From Desulfosarcina ovata subsp. ovata (GTDB lineage Bacteria; Desulfobacterota; Desulfobacteria; Desulfobacterales; Desulfosarcinaceae), in contig NZ_AP021879.1 in assembly GCF_009689005.1 (NCBI RefSeq), forward strand, positions 4,216,001 to 4,280,000: 64,000 nucleotides of DNA, given 5' to 3'. The notes under the pieces were generated by a model that was not told where the DNA came from, searched no databases, and was given only the letters and a program-made list of their open reading frames with translations. Within the stretch, counting starts at the first letter, position 1. Every line of letters begins with the position of its first letter. Position numbers and translations under genes: made by a program. Below are positions 17,707 through 26,248 of this stretch, piece by piece.

Positions 17707-19989
17707 ATGCCCGGAGTTCGTTATTGCTTTTCCGTTGCCTCACGTTTCCCCTCATTCGGCCTTGGCATCCTGGCACTGCTGGCGGCAATTCTGGCCGGCG
17801 CCTGGTTTGTCCCGCCATCGGCCTCCGCTCAGCCTGATTCGAATCAAACGCGTATGTACAATATTCCCGCGGGCAGTCTGGAGGATTCCCTGAACACATT
17901 CGCCGTGCAGGCGGGGATCACACTGACCTTCGATCCGGCCTTGCTGGAGGGTAAAACCGTTCAGGGGTTGAATGGCATCTACAGTGTCACCAACGCCATG
18001 GCAATCTTGCTGGAAAACAGCGGCCTCAAAGCCCACAAGAATGGGGAGAGCAGCTACCACCTGGAACCCATTCCGGTAACCGGCAACAAGGAGGTCACCA
18101 TGCCGGCAGTCCACGTGGCGGGAAAGGCCATTTCTGATGCCGGGACCGAAACGCTGCCCATCGATCGCATTCAGCGCAATCTGGCCACGGATATGGCCGA
18201 CATTTTCCGGGACGAGCCGTCCGTCGTCGTCGGCGGAGGAACGCGCAACTCACAGCGAATCTATGTGCGCGGCATCGAAGCCAGCAACCTGAATGTGACC
18301 ATCGACGGCGCGGTCCAGGGCCGGAACCTTTTTCAGCACCGGGGGTCGATCGGCGGTATGGATCCCGACCTGCTCAAGCGTGTCGAGGTGACGACCGGTC
18401 CCAGCGCCCTGAGCGGCGCCGGAGCATTGGGCGGCAGCATCCGCATGGAAACCGTGGACGCCCAGGATATGCTCGCGGATGGCAGGCACGTCGGCGCGAA
18501 AGTGGAAGTCGGGGCGTCCGGCGCCGACGATGGCTACCGCGGGTCGACCAGTGTTTATGGCGCCTATGAGGGTTTCGGCCTGCTGGGATATGTCAGCGGC
18601 GCCAACTTCGAGGACTACCGCGACGGCGATGGCAACGACGTGCATGGCTCGGCCGGCCGGGATCGTGACTATTTTCTCAAGTTCAGCATGTTGGACCAGG
18701 CGGACCATCAGTTGCGCATCAGCGCCCAGGAAAACGAAAACAGCGGGCTGTATCGCTGGGGCGCCGGGGATACCGATTACGATGAAACCGCAGACCTGTA
18801 TTACCAGGAAAGCGATCGCCAGACCCTTGCCCTGGGCCATCGGTATCGTCCGGCGGACAACCCGTGGGTGGACTGGCGCTTCAACGCATACCTGAACCAA
18901 TTATTCCTGGAAAACGTTGATCTGGACACCCTGACTGAAAGCGAGGGATGGGGAACAAACCTCAGTAACACGGCCAGCTTCAAGCTGGGCATGACCCGGC
19001 ACCGCCTGACCATCGGCAGCGATTATTACGCCGAGGAAGGCATTCATGAGTCCGATGGCGCCCAGGTGGGAACCGACAACGAGGTCGGGAATCTGGGCGT
19101 GTATATTCAGGAACAGATGAATCTCGGCCCGTTCCTGCTGACCCTGGGAGCGCGCTACGACGACTACGAAACCGATTTTGGCGAAGTTACGATCAGCGGC
19201 GATGAAATTTGCCCCAGCGCCGGGCTGGAAGTCGCCATGGGGTACGGGTTCACGGCCTTTGGCGGCTACGGCGAATCCGTGCGCAGCACCGGCATCATTC
19301 CGGTGCAATGGCTGTCGACCACCACAGACAATCCGACTTTCAACCAGCAGGCGGAAAAGGACAGCTACGGCAGCTCATTCGAGCCCGAAACCGCCACCCA
19401 GTATGAGGGCGGCCTGCGCTTCGAGCACGAGGGGCTGCTGATGGACGGCGACCGCCTCGATATCCAGGTGACGTATTTCGAAACCGAGATCGAGAATCTG
19501 ATTGTCCAGATCGGCGGCCGCCGTGGCGCACCGGTGACCGGCTTTTACAATGACGACCCGATGACGTCCAAGGGTTGGGAGGCACGCGCGACATGGCGAA
19601 CCGGCGATTTCAAAACCTCCATGAGCTATACCCATGCCCGCACCGAGGACGAAAATGGAGACCTGATTGCCATCACGCGCCGAAAGGGCGCCTCCACCGG
19701 TGACCGTTTTGTCTGGGACAGTTTCTGGCAGATGCGGGAGCGTTTCGGCGTGGGCTATACGCTGGAAGCCGTGGGCGGGATCGACGAAGACGATATCGAT
19801 CGTTGCGGCTATGTGCTCCACCATGTGCAGGCCCAGTGGCAGTCCGTCATTCCCAACCTCGATGTCACCCTGGCGGTGCGCAATCTGTTCGACCATTACT
19901 ACAGTGAGCAGACCACCATCGGCGAAGACGGCACCGCCACGGCCGAGCCGGGACGGGACGTGCGGGTCAGTGTTGCCTATCGATTTTAA
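17707..19989 (+). CDS. TonB-dependent outer-membrane receptor with STN signalling domain (FecA-like)
   Basis: The ATG at 17707 lies eight bases after AAAGGAG; the in-frame TTG at 17701 is too close to it. The 760-residue precursor has a signal peptide (ILALLAAILAGAWFVPPSASA). An STN domain follows (about 45-100, YNIPAGSLEDSLNTFAVQAG). The plug has the TonB-receptor phrases VYVRGIEASNLNVTIDGA-like and LLKRVEVTTGPSALSGAGAL. The 22-strand barrel ends in VAYRF, with a terminal aromatic residue. STN-bearing receptors both import a ligand and signal through FecR to an ECF sigma factor, and both genes are immediately upstream. The substrate is not readable from sequence; the neighbours hint at a metal chelate or tetrapyrrole. 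Confidence 0.93.
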   Translation: MPGVRYCFSVASRFPSFGLGILALLAAILAGAWFVPPSASAQPDSNQTRMYNIPAGSLEDSLNTFAVQAGITLTFDPALLEGKTVQGLNGIYSVTNAMAILLENSGLKAHKNGESSYHLEPIPVTGNKEVTMPAVHVAGKAISDAGTETLPIDRIQRNLATDMADIFRDEPSVVVGGGTRNSQRIYVRGIEASNLNVTIDGAVQGRNLFQHRGSIGGMDPDLLKRVEVTTGPSALSGAGALGGSIRMETVDAQDMLADGRHVGAKVEVGASGADDGYRGSTSVYGAYEGFGLLGYVSGANFEDYRDGDGNDVHGSAGRDRDYFLKFSMLDQADHQLRISAQENENSGLYRWGAGDTDYDETADLYYQESDRQTLALGHRYRPADNPWVDWRFNAYLNQLFLENVDLDTLTESEGWGTNLSNTASFKLGMTRHRLTIGSDYYAEEGIHESDGAQVGTDNEVGNLGVYIQEQMNLGPFLLTLGARYDDYETDFGEVTISGDEICPSAGLEVAMGYGFTAFGGYGESVRSTGIIPVQWLSTTTDNPTFNQQAEKDSYGSSFEPETATQYEGGLRFEHEGLLMDGDRLDIQVTYFETEIENLIVQIGGRRGAPVTGFYNDDPMTSKGWEARATWRTGDFKTSMSYTHARTEDENGDLIAITRRKGASTGDRFVWDSFWQMRERFGVGYTLEAVGGIDEDDIDRCGYVLHHVQAQWQSVIPNLDVTLAVRNLFDHYYSEQTTIGEDGTATAEPGRDVRVSVAYRF

Positions 19990-20043
19990 TTCCTGGTCCG
20001 CACAGGGGCCATACCGTGAAAAAAAATTAAAGAGGAGATCGAT

Positions 20044-20982
20044 ATGAATTGGTTCAGATCAAAGGTATTCTGTTTCCCATTGTTGCTGATGGTGGCCGGT
20101 TTCGTGGTGGCCGGATGCGCGACGTCCGGTGTCGACGCCGTCACCGGTGCCACGGCCAAGGCGCAGGTGTCGGGGCCGGGGACGCTTCTCCTGGTCAGCA
20201 TGGGAACCGGCGACACGGACAACATGACCATGCGGGCCCGGCAGGCGGTTGCGGCCGCCGACATCGTTTTCACCATGGGCGCGCGCACCGATTACTATGG
20301 CGAACTGCTGGCGCGAAAAACCGTATACGATGCCGGACACCGGCTCTTTTTCCAAGGCGAAACCCGGAGCGGCCCCGGCCATCCGGGACCGAAACCGCCC
20401 CAAAAGAAGCTTAAAGGGAAAACGCCCACAGGCGCCGGTCATGGTCCCCGGATGGACAAGTCACCCGAGGAGATTGCCGCCCAGCGGGAAAAGACACGCC
20501 GGATCATCCGCGACGCCGTGGCCGCGGGCAAGCATGTGGTGATTCTCGATAACGGCGACCCGACAATTTTTGGTCCGCACATCGATTATATGCGTGAATT
20601 CGACGATTTGAACCCAGGGATCGTGCCCGGCATCTCCAGTTTCAACGCGGCCAACGCAGCACTTCAGACCAGCCTTGTGTCCGGCGATGCCATGGCCGTG
20701 ACCCTGACCATCGGCCGCCTTGAAGGTGGCCGGGACAAGATGATCGCCGGCATGATCGATGCGGGCGAAACCCTGGTGTTTTTCATGGTGCGCGATCTGA
20801 ACGGGTTCGTTACCAGCCTGAATGCCCTTGTTTCCGCCGATACACCGGTGGCCATCGTTTCCTGGGCCGGTTCCCGGGAAAAGCAACGGGTGATCCGGGG
20901 AACCCTGGGGACAATCCTGGAAACGGTTGGCGGTGAACGGGTGCCGAACTATCTTCTCTATGTGGGGTCCGCCCTGAAATGA
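20044..20982 (+). CDS. Exported lipoprotein with a tetrapyrrole (precorrin) methylase fold
   Basis: The 312-residue protein begins with a lipoprotein signal (LLLMVAGFVVAGC, lipid Cys near residue 22). The mature part reads like a cobalt-precorrin methyltransferase. It has LLVSMGTGDTDNMTMRARQA, where biosynthetic enzymes have a GPGDPELLT-type loop. It also has IVFTMGARTDYYGELL, VVILDNGDPTIFGPH, and VPGISSFNAANAAL, the typical VPGISS segment. Normal members are cytoplasmic and use S-adenosylmethionine; here the export signal places it in the periplasm or on the outer membrane. A Pro/Lys-rich insert (HPGPKPPQKKLKGKTPTG) lies in the middle. It may bind rather than methylate a tetrapyrrole. The stop codon overlaps the start of the permease gene by 4 bases. 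Confidence 0.8.
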   Translation: MNWFRSKVFCFPLLLMVAGFVVAGCATSGVDAVTGATAKAQVSGPGTLLLVSMGTGDTDNMTMRARQAVAAADIVFTMGARTDYYGELLARKTVYDAGHRLFFQGETRSGPGHPGPKPPQKKLKGKTPTGAGHGPRMDKSPEEIAAQREKTRRIIRDAVAAGKHVVILDNGDPTIFGPHIDYMREFDDLNPGIVPGISSFNAANAALQTSLVSGDAMAVTLTIGRLEGGRDKMIAGMIDAGETLVFFMVRDLNGFVTSLNALVSADTPVAIVSWAGSREKQRVIRGTLGTILETVGGERVPNYLLYVGSALK

Positions 20983-22385
20983 AAACCACATCGGCCCATC
21001 GTTCATTGAAGCGTGAAATCGGGCTGCTGTCCGCCATGGTGATCGTCGTGGCCAACATGGTGGGCAGCGGTATCTTCACTACATCGGGGTTCATCGTCGG
21101 CCAGTTGGGCAGCGCCTGGATGCTGCTGACCTGCTGGCTGGTCGGCGGCCTCTTCGCCCTGGCTGGCGCGCTATGCTACGGCGAGATGGGGGCCATGCTG
21201 CCCAAGGCCGGCGGCGAATACGCCTATCTGCATTACGCCTTCGGCCCGGTGCCGGCCTTTCTCTCGGGGTGGGTTTCCCTCGTGGTCGGCTTTTCCGCGC
21301 CCATCGGTGCCGCGGCCATCGCCTTTGCCACCTATTTTCTCGGTGGCGGCACCGAGCCGTGGCTGGCGGTGGAATTCGCCGGGCGCCGCTGGCTGACCGT
21401 TTCCGGAGTGACGCTGTTGGCCTGCGCCGTGGTGGTGCTATTTTCCATTGTTCACAGTCACAGCCTGCGCCTGGGAACCCGCGTTCAGAACCTGCTCACG
21501 ATGTTCAAGCTTGCCGTGATCGTACTTTTTTCCGTTGCCGGCATGATGTGGGGAAAAGGCGACTGGAGCCATCTGGGGGCCGTGCCTGACAATGGCGCCG
21601 GTGGATGGGGCCCTTTTGCCGTGGCCCTGATCTTTGTCTCCTTTTCCTACAGCGGCTGGAATGCCGCCGCCTACCTGGGCGGGGAAATCCGCCAGCCGGG
21701 GCGCAACCTGCCCCTGGCCTTGATGGCGGGCACCGGGCTGGTGATCGCCCTGTACCTGGCGTTGAACCTGGTCTATGTCTACGCCTTGCCGGCTTCGGCC
21801 ATGCAAGGAACGCTGGAGGTGGGTACGGCGGCGGCCACGGCTCTGTTCGGCCCCGCCATGGGCAGGGCCTTCGGACTGGTCATCGCCCTGGGCCTGCTAT
21901 CGGTGCTGAGCGCCATGATCATGGCCGGCCCGCGGGTGTATTACGCCATGGCCCGCGACGGCCTTTTCTTCCGGCGTTTCGCAGGCGTTCACCAAACGCG
22001 CCGCACCCCGGTGGGCGCTATCTGGCTCCAGGCGGCCATCGCCATCGGGATGATTCTGTGCGCGGCCTACGACGCCTTGCTGATTTATATCGGCTTCACC
22101 CTCTCCCTGACGGCCGTGGCCACGGTGGCCGGTCTGTTTTGGCTGCGCCACACGGCCCCGGAAATGGCGCGTCCTTATCGTGCCTTCGGCTATCCGCTGA
22201 CGCCCGCTCTTTTTATTGTCGGCAATTTATGGATTGTATGCCATACCGTCGCCAGCCGTCCCTTGGTGGTGGGTTGCGGCCTGGCCACGATCGCCATCGG
22301 CTGGGCCGTGCAATCCTGGTTCAACAAACAATCGGGCCAGACCCAAAGACACGCGGCGGCCGACACGGGGTTGGGACCGGCTTAG
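20979..22385 (+). CDS. APC-superfamily amino acid/amine permease
   Basis: The 468-residue integral membrane protein has about 12 predicted spans. Its first span carries the APC signature (AMVIVVANMVGSGIFTTSGF, with the GSGIF loop). The span near 220 has FSYSGWNAAAYLGGEI, typical of cationic amino-acid or LAT-type transporters. It moves an amino acid or amine across the inner membrane with a coupling ion. The ATGA overlap with the lipoprotein gene implies one transcript and coupled translation. The link between this permease and the receptor is unexplained; it could import a ligand released from a chelate. Confidence 0.88.
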   Translation: MKTTSAHRSLKREIGLLSAMVIVVANMVGSGIFTTSGFIVGQLGSAWMLLTCWLVGGLFALAGALCYGEMGAMLPKAGGEYAYLHYAFGPVPAFLSGWVSLVVGFSAPIGAAAIAFATYFLGGGTEPWLAVEFAGRRWLTVSGVTLLACAVVVLFSIVHSHSLRLGTRVQNLLTMFKLAVIVLFSVAGMMWGKGDWSHLGAVPDNGAGGWGPFAVALIFVSFSYSGWNAAAYLGGEIRQPGRNLPLALMAGTGLVIALYLALNLVYVYALPASAMQGTLEVGTAAATALFGPAMGRAFGLVIALGLLSVLSAMIMAGPRVYYAMARDGLFFRRFAGVHQTRRTPVGAIWLQAAIAIGMILCAAYDALLIYIGFTLSLTAVATVAGLFWLRHTAPEMARPYRAFGYPLTPALFIVGNLWIVCHTVASRPLVVGCGLATIAIGWAVQSWFNKQSGQTQRHAAADTGLGPA

Positions 22386-22426
22386 ATACCTAGTGAAAAT
22401 TGCCCTGCGCCGTCATCCAAAAAGGG

Positions 22427-22455
22427 TTGACAGGTAATGGTTCGAGGTATATGAG
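22427..22455 (+). promoter_or_regulatory. Candidate promoter ahead of leader B
   Basis: TTGACA (22427-22432), a 17-base spacer and TATGAG (22450-22455) form a good housekeeping promoter. Its transcript would begin near 22461 and include leader B before the second TonB receptor. Confidence 0.6.
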
Positions 22456-22498
22456 AAGATGCTTATAGTTCGATATATATAATAAAGTGAGAATGCTC

Positions 22499-22580
22499 TT
22501 ACGGCAGCCGGCCGAAGGACGACGCGGCGTGAAGTGAAGGCGCGGGTGGATCTGTTTGATTACAGATTTGCCGGCGCCTT
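22499..22580 (+). ncRNA. Structured leader B, homologous to leader A
   Basis: The layout is the same as at 15859-15944. CTTACG comes first, then a stem GCCG/CGGC (22507-22510 with 22525-22528) with a 14-base loop GCCGAAGGACGACG, then AAGTGAAGGCG. A long hairpin follows, AAGGCGCGGG with CCGGCGCCTT, containing an inner ATCTGT/ACAGAT hairpin. One stem pair changes from T-A in A to G-C in B. The T-run after the last hairpin is short, and the ribosome site GAGGAGG follows at once. Control could therefore be at transcription or translation. Confidence 0.65.
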
Positions 22581-22600
22581 TCTATTATGAGGAGGAACGG

Positions 22601-24511
22601 ATGAAAAAGTGGTGTGTGGCGATTGGTCTCATATGGATGCTGATTCCCAACGAAGTGATGGCCGGTAGCCATGATGGTGACACGGCCGACGGGACCGTGG
22701 ATGCGGGCAGAGTGGTGGTGACGGCGACCATGACCGAAAAGCAAATCACGGACGCACCGGGCGCCGTGGAGGTGATCACCCGGCAGGAGATGATCGAAAT
22801 GAACGCCCAAACCGTGGCCGATGCCGTGGCCGATGCCACCGGTCTGGTGGTGACCACCGAGACCGGGCGCCAGAAACGGCCCAGCATCCGTGGCACCGGC
22901 AGCAATCACACCCTGCTGTTGATCGACGGCCGCCGGCTGGCTTCAGGCTTCAAGGATCTGCTCGGCATTGAACAGATCCCCATGGACATGGTCCAGCGTA
23001 TCGAGGTGGTTCGCGGTCCGACCTCGGCCCTGTACGGCAGCGATGCGATTGGCGGGGTCATCAACATCATCACCAAAACGCCGCCCAAGGAACTTTCCGC
23101 CGGACTTACCGCGCAATACGGGCAAAGCACCTACAATGAAGGCCAAGAGGTCATCGGCAGCGCGGTGGTGGGCAATACCTGGGATCGTCTGGGCGTTTTG
23201 CTGGCCGGCGGATACCGGGACAAGGATGGCTACGACCGGGACGGCGTGACTCCCGATGACGGCGACGACATGAATCTGTCCTCGGGCGCCGGACGGCTCT
23301 CCTTCGATATCAACCGGGGTCACCGGCTGTTGGCGGGCCTGGAAGCGGTCGACAAAAACAATACCGGGCTAAGGGACCTCCAGAGCATGGACCGGGAGCG
23401 GGATGCCGACTACAGCCGTCTCAACTATTTCCTGGAATACGACGGCCATCCCACGTCCCTCACCTCCTTGATGTTGCGAGCGAACCATTCCGAACAGGAA
23501 AACGATATCGAAATCACTCCGGCCACCTCCATGATCGCCGGTTCCATCGGCGATGAAAACAACTCCAAGCGCCGGTTGGATCAGGTCGAAGCCCGCTTTA
23601 ACGGATTGTTCTTCGACCGCCACCTGGTCACCGTGGGCGGTGAATACCGCGAGGAAGGCCGCGAGGACGACACCGGCATGGATGACGATATCGACAATGT
23701 CAGCGGGTATCTTCAGGACGAGTACCGCATCTTCGATCCTTTTTTGCTGGTGGTTGGCGTTCGTTATGACGACCATTCGGATTTTGGGTCCCAGTGGACC
23801 CCCCGAGCCTCGCTGACCTACAATGTCGTGGAGCATCTGCGGCTCAAAGCGTCCTACGGGGAAGGTTTTCGCGCGCCGGGATTCATGGAGCTTTACGTTC
23901 CAACCTATATGAAGCGGGGAAAACTGGTGTACGAGCCCAACGCCGAATTGGATCCGGAAACCTCGCAAAGCTACGAGATCGGTATCGAGGGTGAATACAA
24001 ACGGTTCAGCGGCCAGGTGATGGCTTTTAAAACCAGCATCGATGACATGATCGAGGCGGTTTACTACGCCTCCACCGGTTCGGGCAATAAAAAGAAAGAC
24101 TATTATCAATACCAGAACATCGGCGAAGTAACCATGTCCGGAGTCGAACTTCAGTGGGGTTTGGGACTGCCCATGGGATTCGATTTGTCCGGCAACCTGG
24201 CCTATCTGGACACGGAAAACGAGGACACCGGCGAGGAGCTGGAAGGCCGCCCGGATTACAACGGGTCTTTGAAGCTCGGTTATCATCACGCGGGTATGGG
24301 GCTGCGGGCCAATCTACGCCTGAACTACATCGGCGAGCGGTACTACGCCGACGAGCCGGAGAAGGACGTGACCCTGCTTAACGCCTATCTCTCCAAAACC
24401 GTTTTCGATAACGTGATGCTGTTTGCCGGCGTCGACAATATTTTTAACGCCGGATCGGAGAATGACATCGAGCCGACGTTTTACTATGCGGGTGTGTCGC
24501 TGAAGTATTAA
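22601..24511 (+). CDS. TonB-dependent receptor (BtuB/CirA-like, no STN domain)
   Basis: The ATG at 22601 follows GAGGAGGAACGG. The 636-residue precursor has a signal peptide ending near EVMAG. A TonB-box-like segment RVVVTATMTEKQITDAPGA comes next. The plug has RPSIRGTGSNHTLLLIDGRR and IEVVRGPTSALYGSDAIGG. The barrel ends VSLKY. It lacks the STN domain, so it transports without signalling through FecR. BtuB/CirA-type receptors bring in cobalamin, catechol siderophores or other metal chelates. It is preceded by leader B and followed 50 bases later by the membrane/substrate-binding fusion gene, which is probably co-transcribed. Confidence 0.93.
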   Translation: MKKWCVAIGLIWMLIPNEVMAGSHDGDTADGTVDAGRVVVTATMTEKQITDAPGAVEVITRQEMIEMNAQTVADAVADATGLVVTTETGRQKRPSIRGTGSNHTLLLIDGRRLASGFKDLLGIEQIPMDMVQRIEVVRGPTSALYGSDAIGGVINIITKTPPKELSAGLTAQYGQSTYNEGQEVIGSAVVGNTWDRLGVLLAGGYRDKDGYDRDGVTPDDGDDMNLSSGAGRLSFDINRGHRLLAGLEAVDKNNTGLRDLQSMDRERDADYSRLNYFLEYDGHPTSLTSLMLRANHSEQENDIEITPATSMIAGSIGDENNSKRRLDQVEARFNGLFFDRHLVTVGGEYREEGREDDTGMDDDIDNVSGYLQDEYRIFDPFLLVVGVRYDDHSDFGSQWTPRASLTYNVVEHLRLKASYGEGFRAPGFMELYVPTYMKRGKLVYEPNAELDPETSQSYEIGIEGEYKRFSGQVMAFKTSIDDMIEAVYYASTGSGNKKKDYYQYQNIGEVTMSGVELQWGLGLPMGFDLSGNLAYLDTENEDTGEELEGRPDYNGSLKLGYHHAGMGLRANLRLNYIGERYYADEPEKDVTLLNAYLSKTVFDNVMLFAGVDNIFNAGSENDIEPTFYYAGVSLKY

Positions 24512-24561
24512 TCTATTTTACATCATACAGTTAAACCTTCTATTTTCGAAAGGGTTGATCA

Positions 24562-26076
24562 ATGTCCAGAACAATTGCGAAATACTTCATCGCCAGTGCG
24601 CTGGCATTCTTTATCATCGGCTGCCTCGAGGGGCTGATGTTTCCCACCAAGTTTCAATTGCAGTCATTCTACACCACCGTTTTCCATATTCCGCCCGAGT
24701 ATCTCAAGGCTTTTTTCGGTTATTTCGTGGCCAAGATTCACACGCACGTCAACCTCATCGGGTGGGTGGGGTCGACCCTCATGGGCATGCTGTACTATCT
24801 CGCACCGCAAATCAGCGGCGTCGAACGGTATCGCCCATGGGCCGCCTACATGAATTGGGCCTGCCAAACGCTCGGGGTTATTCTTTTATGTCTGGGGTTT
24901 CACCTGATTGGCGTGTTCGGCCTGGCTTCGGGGCATACGGCGGGTTCGCCTGAATTCAGAAACGTCGCCGCCCCTTTTAAAATGGTCGTTACCATTGGTG
25001 GTGTGCTGATCACCGTCTCGGCGTTGCTTTTTACTTACAATATGGTCCGAACGCTTTTTGCCTCGGTGCCCGCTCTTGCTTCGGCAAAGGGGTCCATGAC
25101 GCCGAAAATCCGTCAACGGATCCAGGCCATGGCCATCGTGCTGGCAACGCTTGCCCTGCTGAACATAACGGTACCCGTATCACCGGCCATTGCCTCGCCG
25201 GCCACGGCACCTCAAAAGGCCGATGTGATTATGATCGGCGACCGCCTGGTGGATGTGGCCCATGGCCTGGGCGTGGTACCGGCGGCCATGTCGGTGCGCT
25301 GCTCCCTGTGGCCCTTGTGCGCCTCCCTGAAATCGGCCGTTCAGGTCCTGGGGTGCCCCAATTGCCTGACCAAGAAAAAGGCCGCCCCCTTACTGAAATT
25401 TGCCCGGCAGAATGGAATCAAACGCGTCCTGATCGAAAAAAGCGATCCGTTCTGCACCTATGTCCCCAACTTGCAACTGGAAAACATGGCCTCTTTTTTA
25501 GGTGGCCAGGAACTGGAGATCGCGTATGTCGATTTTACCCGGGGCCTGGAACCCGCCGTGCGGCAGACGGCCGAGATTCTGGGGCTTGCGGACAAATGCG
25601 ATAAGGTATTGACCGGGTATGCCAGGGAGATGGAAAAGACCCGCAAGAAGATGGCGGAGAAGCAATTCGTCAAAAAGGTTGTCATCCTTCGCGGCACCTA
25701 CCAGGAGACGACCGGCAAAACCTTTCTTCTCATCGAGTCCCCCGGCGGATACGCGGACCGGTTTTTGCTGAAGCCCATGGGAATCGAAAACGTGGGCGGT
25801 AAGGTTTATACCGATGGCAAAAAACCGTCCAAGGGCCACGTCTCCGTGCGCAAGCTCGATCGATTGATCGCCGCAGCGCCCGATGCCATTGTCATGACGG
25901 GTGATTCCATCGCCGTGCAAAAGGCCCTGGCCGAGGCCATCTGCAAAAACCCGGCCCTGGGCGACGTGCCCGCCGTCAAGACCCATGCCGTTTACAGCCT
26001 GCCGGGCTACATCGATTCCAGCGTGATCGAATACCCGCTTGTTCTGCGGCGCTGGGCTGACGTGCTGGAGCGGTAG
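24562..26076 (+). CDS. Fusion: four-span oxidase-subunit-I-like membrane domain plus periplasmic metal-chelate-binding domain
   Basis: This is a 504-residue composite. Residues 1-175 hold four membrane spans. The His-rich segment AKIHTHVNLIGWVGSTLMGM and a later FHLIGVFG resemble part of a cbb3/Nor-type oxidase subunit I. Residue 179 starts a second signal-like stretch (MTPKIRQRIQAMAIVLATLA, then ending PAIASPATA). A TroA/FepB/BtuF-like binding domain follows to the end (VIMIGDRLVDVAHGLGVVP, then KPSKGHVSVRKLDRLIAAAP). An internal ATG at 25096 behind AAAGGGG could give a stand-alone secreted binding protein. The binding domain has an unusual Cys set (RCSLWPLC, GCPNC, FCTY). No ABC permease or ATPase lies beside it. 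Confidence 0.75.
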   Translation: MSRTIAKYFIASALAFFIIGCLEGLMFPTKFQLQSFYTTVFHIPPEYLKAFFGYFVAKIHTHVNLIGWVGSTLMGMLYYLAPQISGVERYRPWAAYMNWACQTLGVILLCLGFHLIGVFGLASGHTAGSPEFRNVAAPFKMVVTIGGVLITVSALLFTYNMVRTLFASVPALASAKGSMTPKIRQRIQAMAIVLATLALLNITVPVSPAIASPATAPQKADVIMIGDRLVDVAHGLGVVPAAMSVRCSLWPLCASLKSAVQVLGCPNCLTKKKAAPLLKFARQNGIKRVLIEKSDPFCTYVPNLQLENMASFLGGQELEIAYVDFTRGLEPAVRQTAEILGLADKCDKVLTGYAREMEKTRKKMAEKQFVKKVVILRGTYQETTGKTFLLIESPGGYADRFLLKPMGIENVGGKVYTDGKKPSKGHVSVRKLDRLIAAAPDAIVMTGDSIAVQKALAEAICKNPALGDVPAVKTHAVYSLPGYIDSSVIEYPLVLRRWADVLER

Positions 26077-26183
26077 GAGAGAAAATTGTTGGGCATGTGC
26101 GTTCAAGCTCCGCATGAAAGCACCCCATTTGATTCTATCCTAAAGTTGCAAAAGCCTGAGGATAAAAAGATACATACTGTGAG

Positions 26184-26232
26184 AAACGGCGGCTTCAGGA
26201 AAATTGAGCTTTTCCTGAAGCCGCCGTTTTTT
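26184..26232. terminator. Strong bidirectional terminator
   Basis: A 20-bp perfect stem starts aaacggcggcttcagg, has the 6-base loop ttgagc, and has A-rich and T-rich flanks. It lies between the ends of two convergent genes and can stop both. Confidence 0.9.
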
Positions 26233-26248
26233 ACGCGAAGAGAATTGG

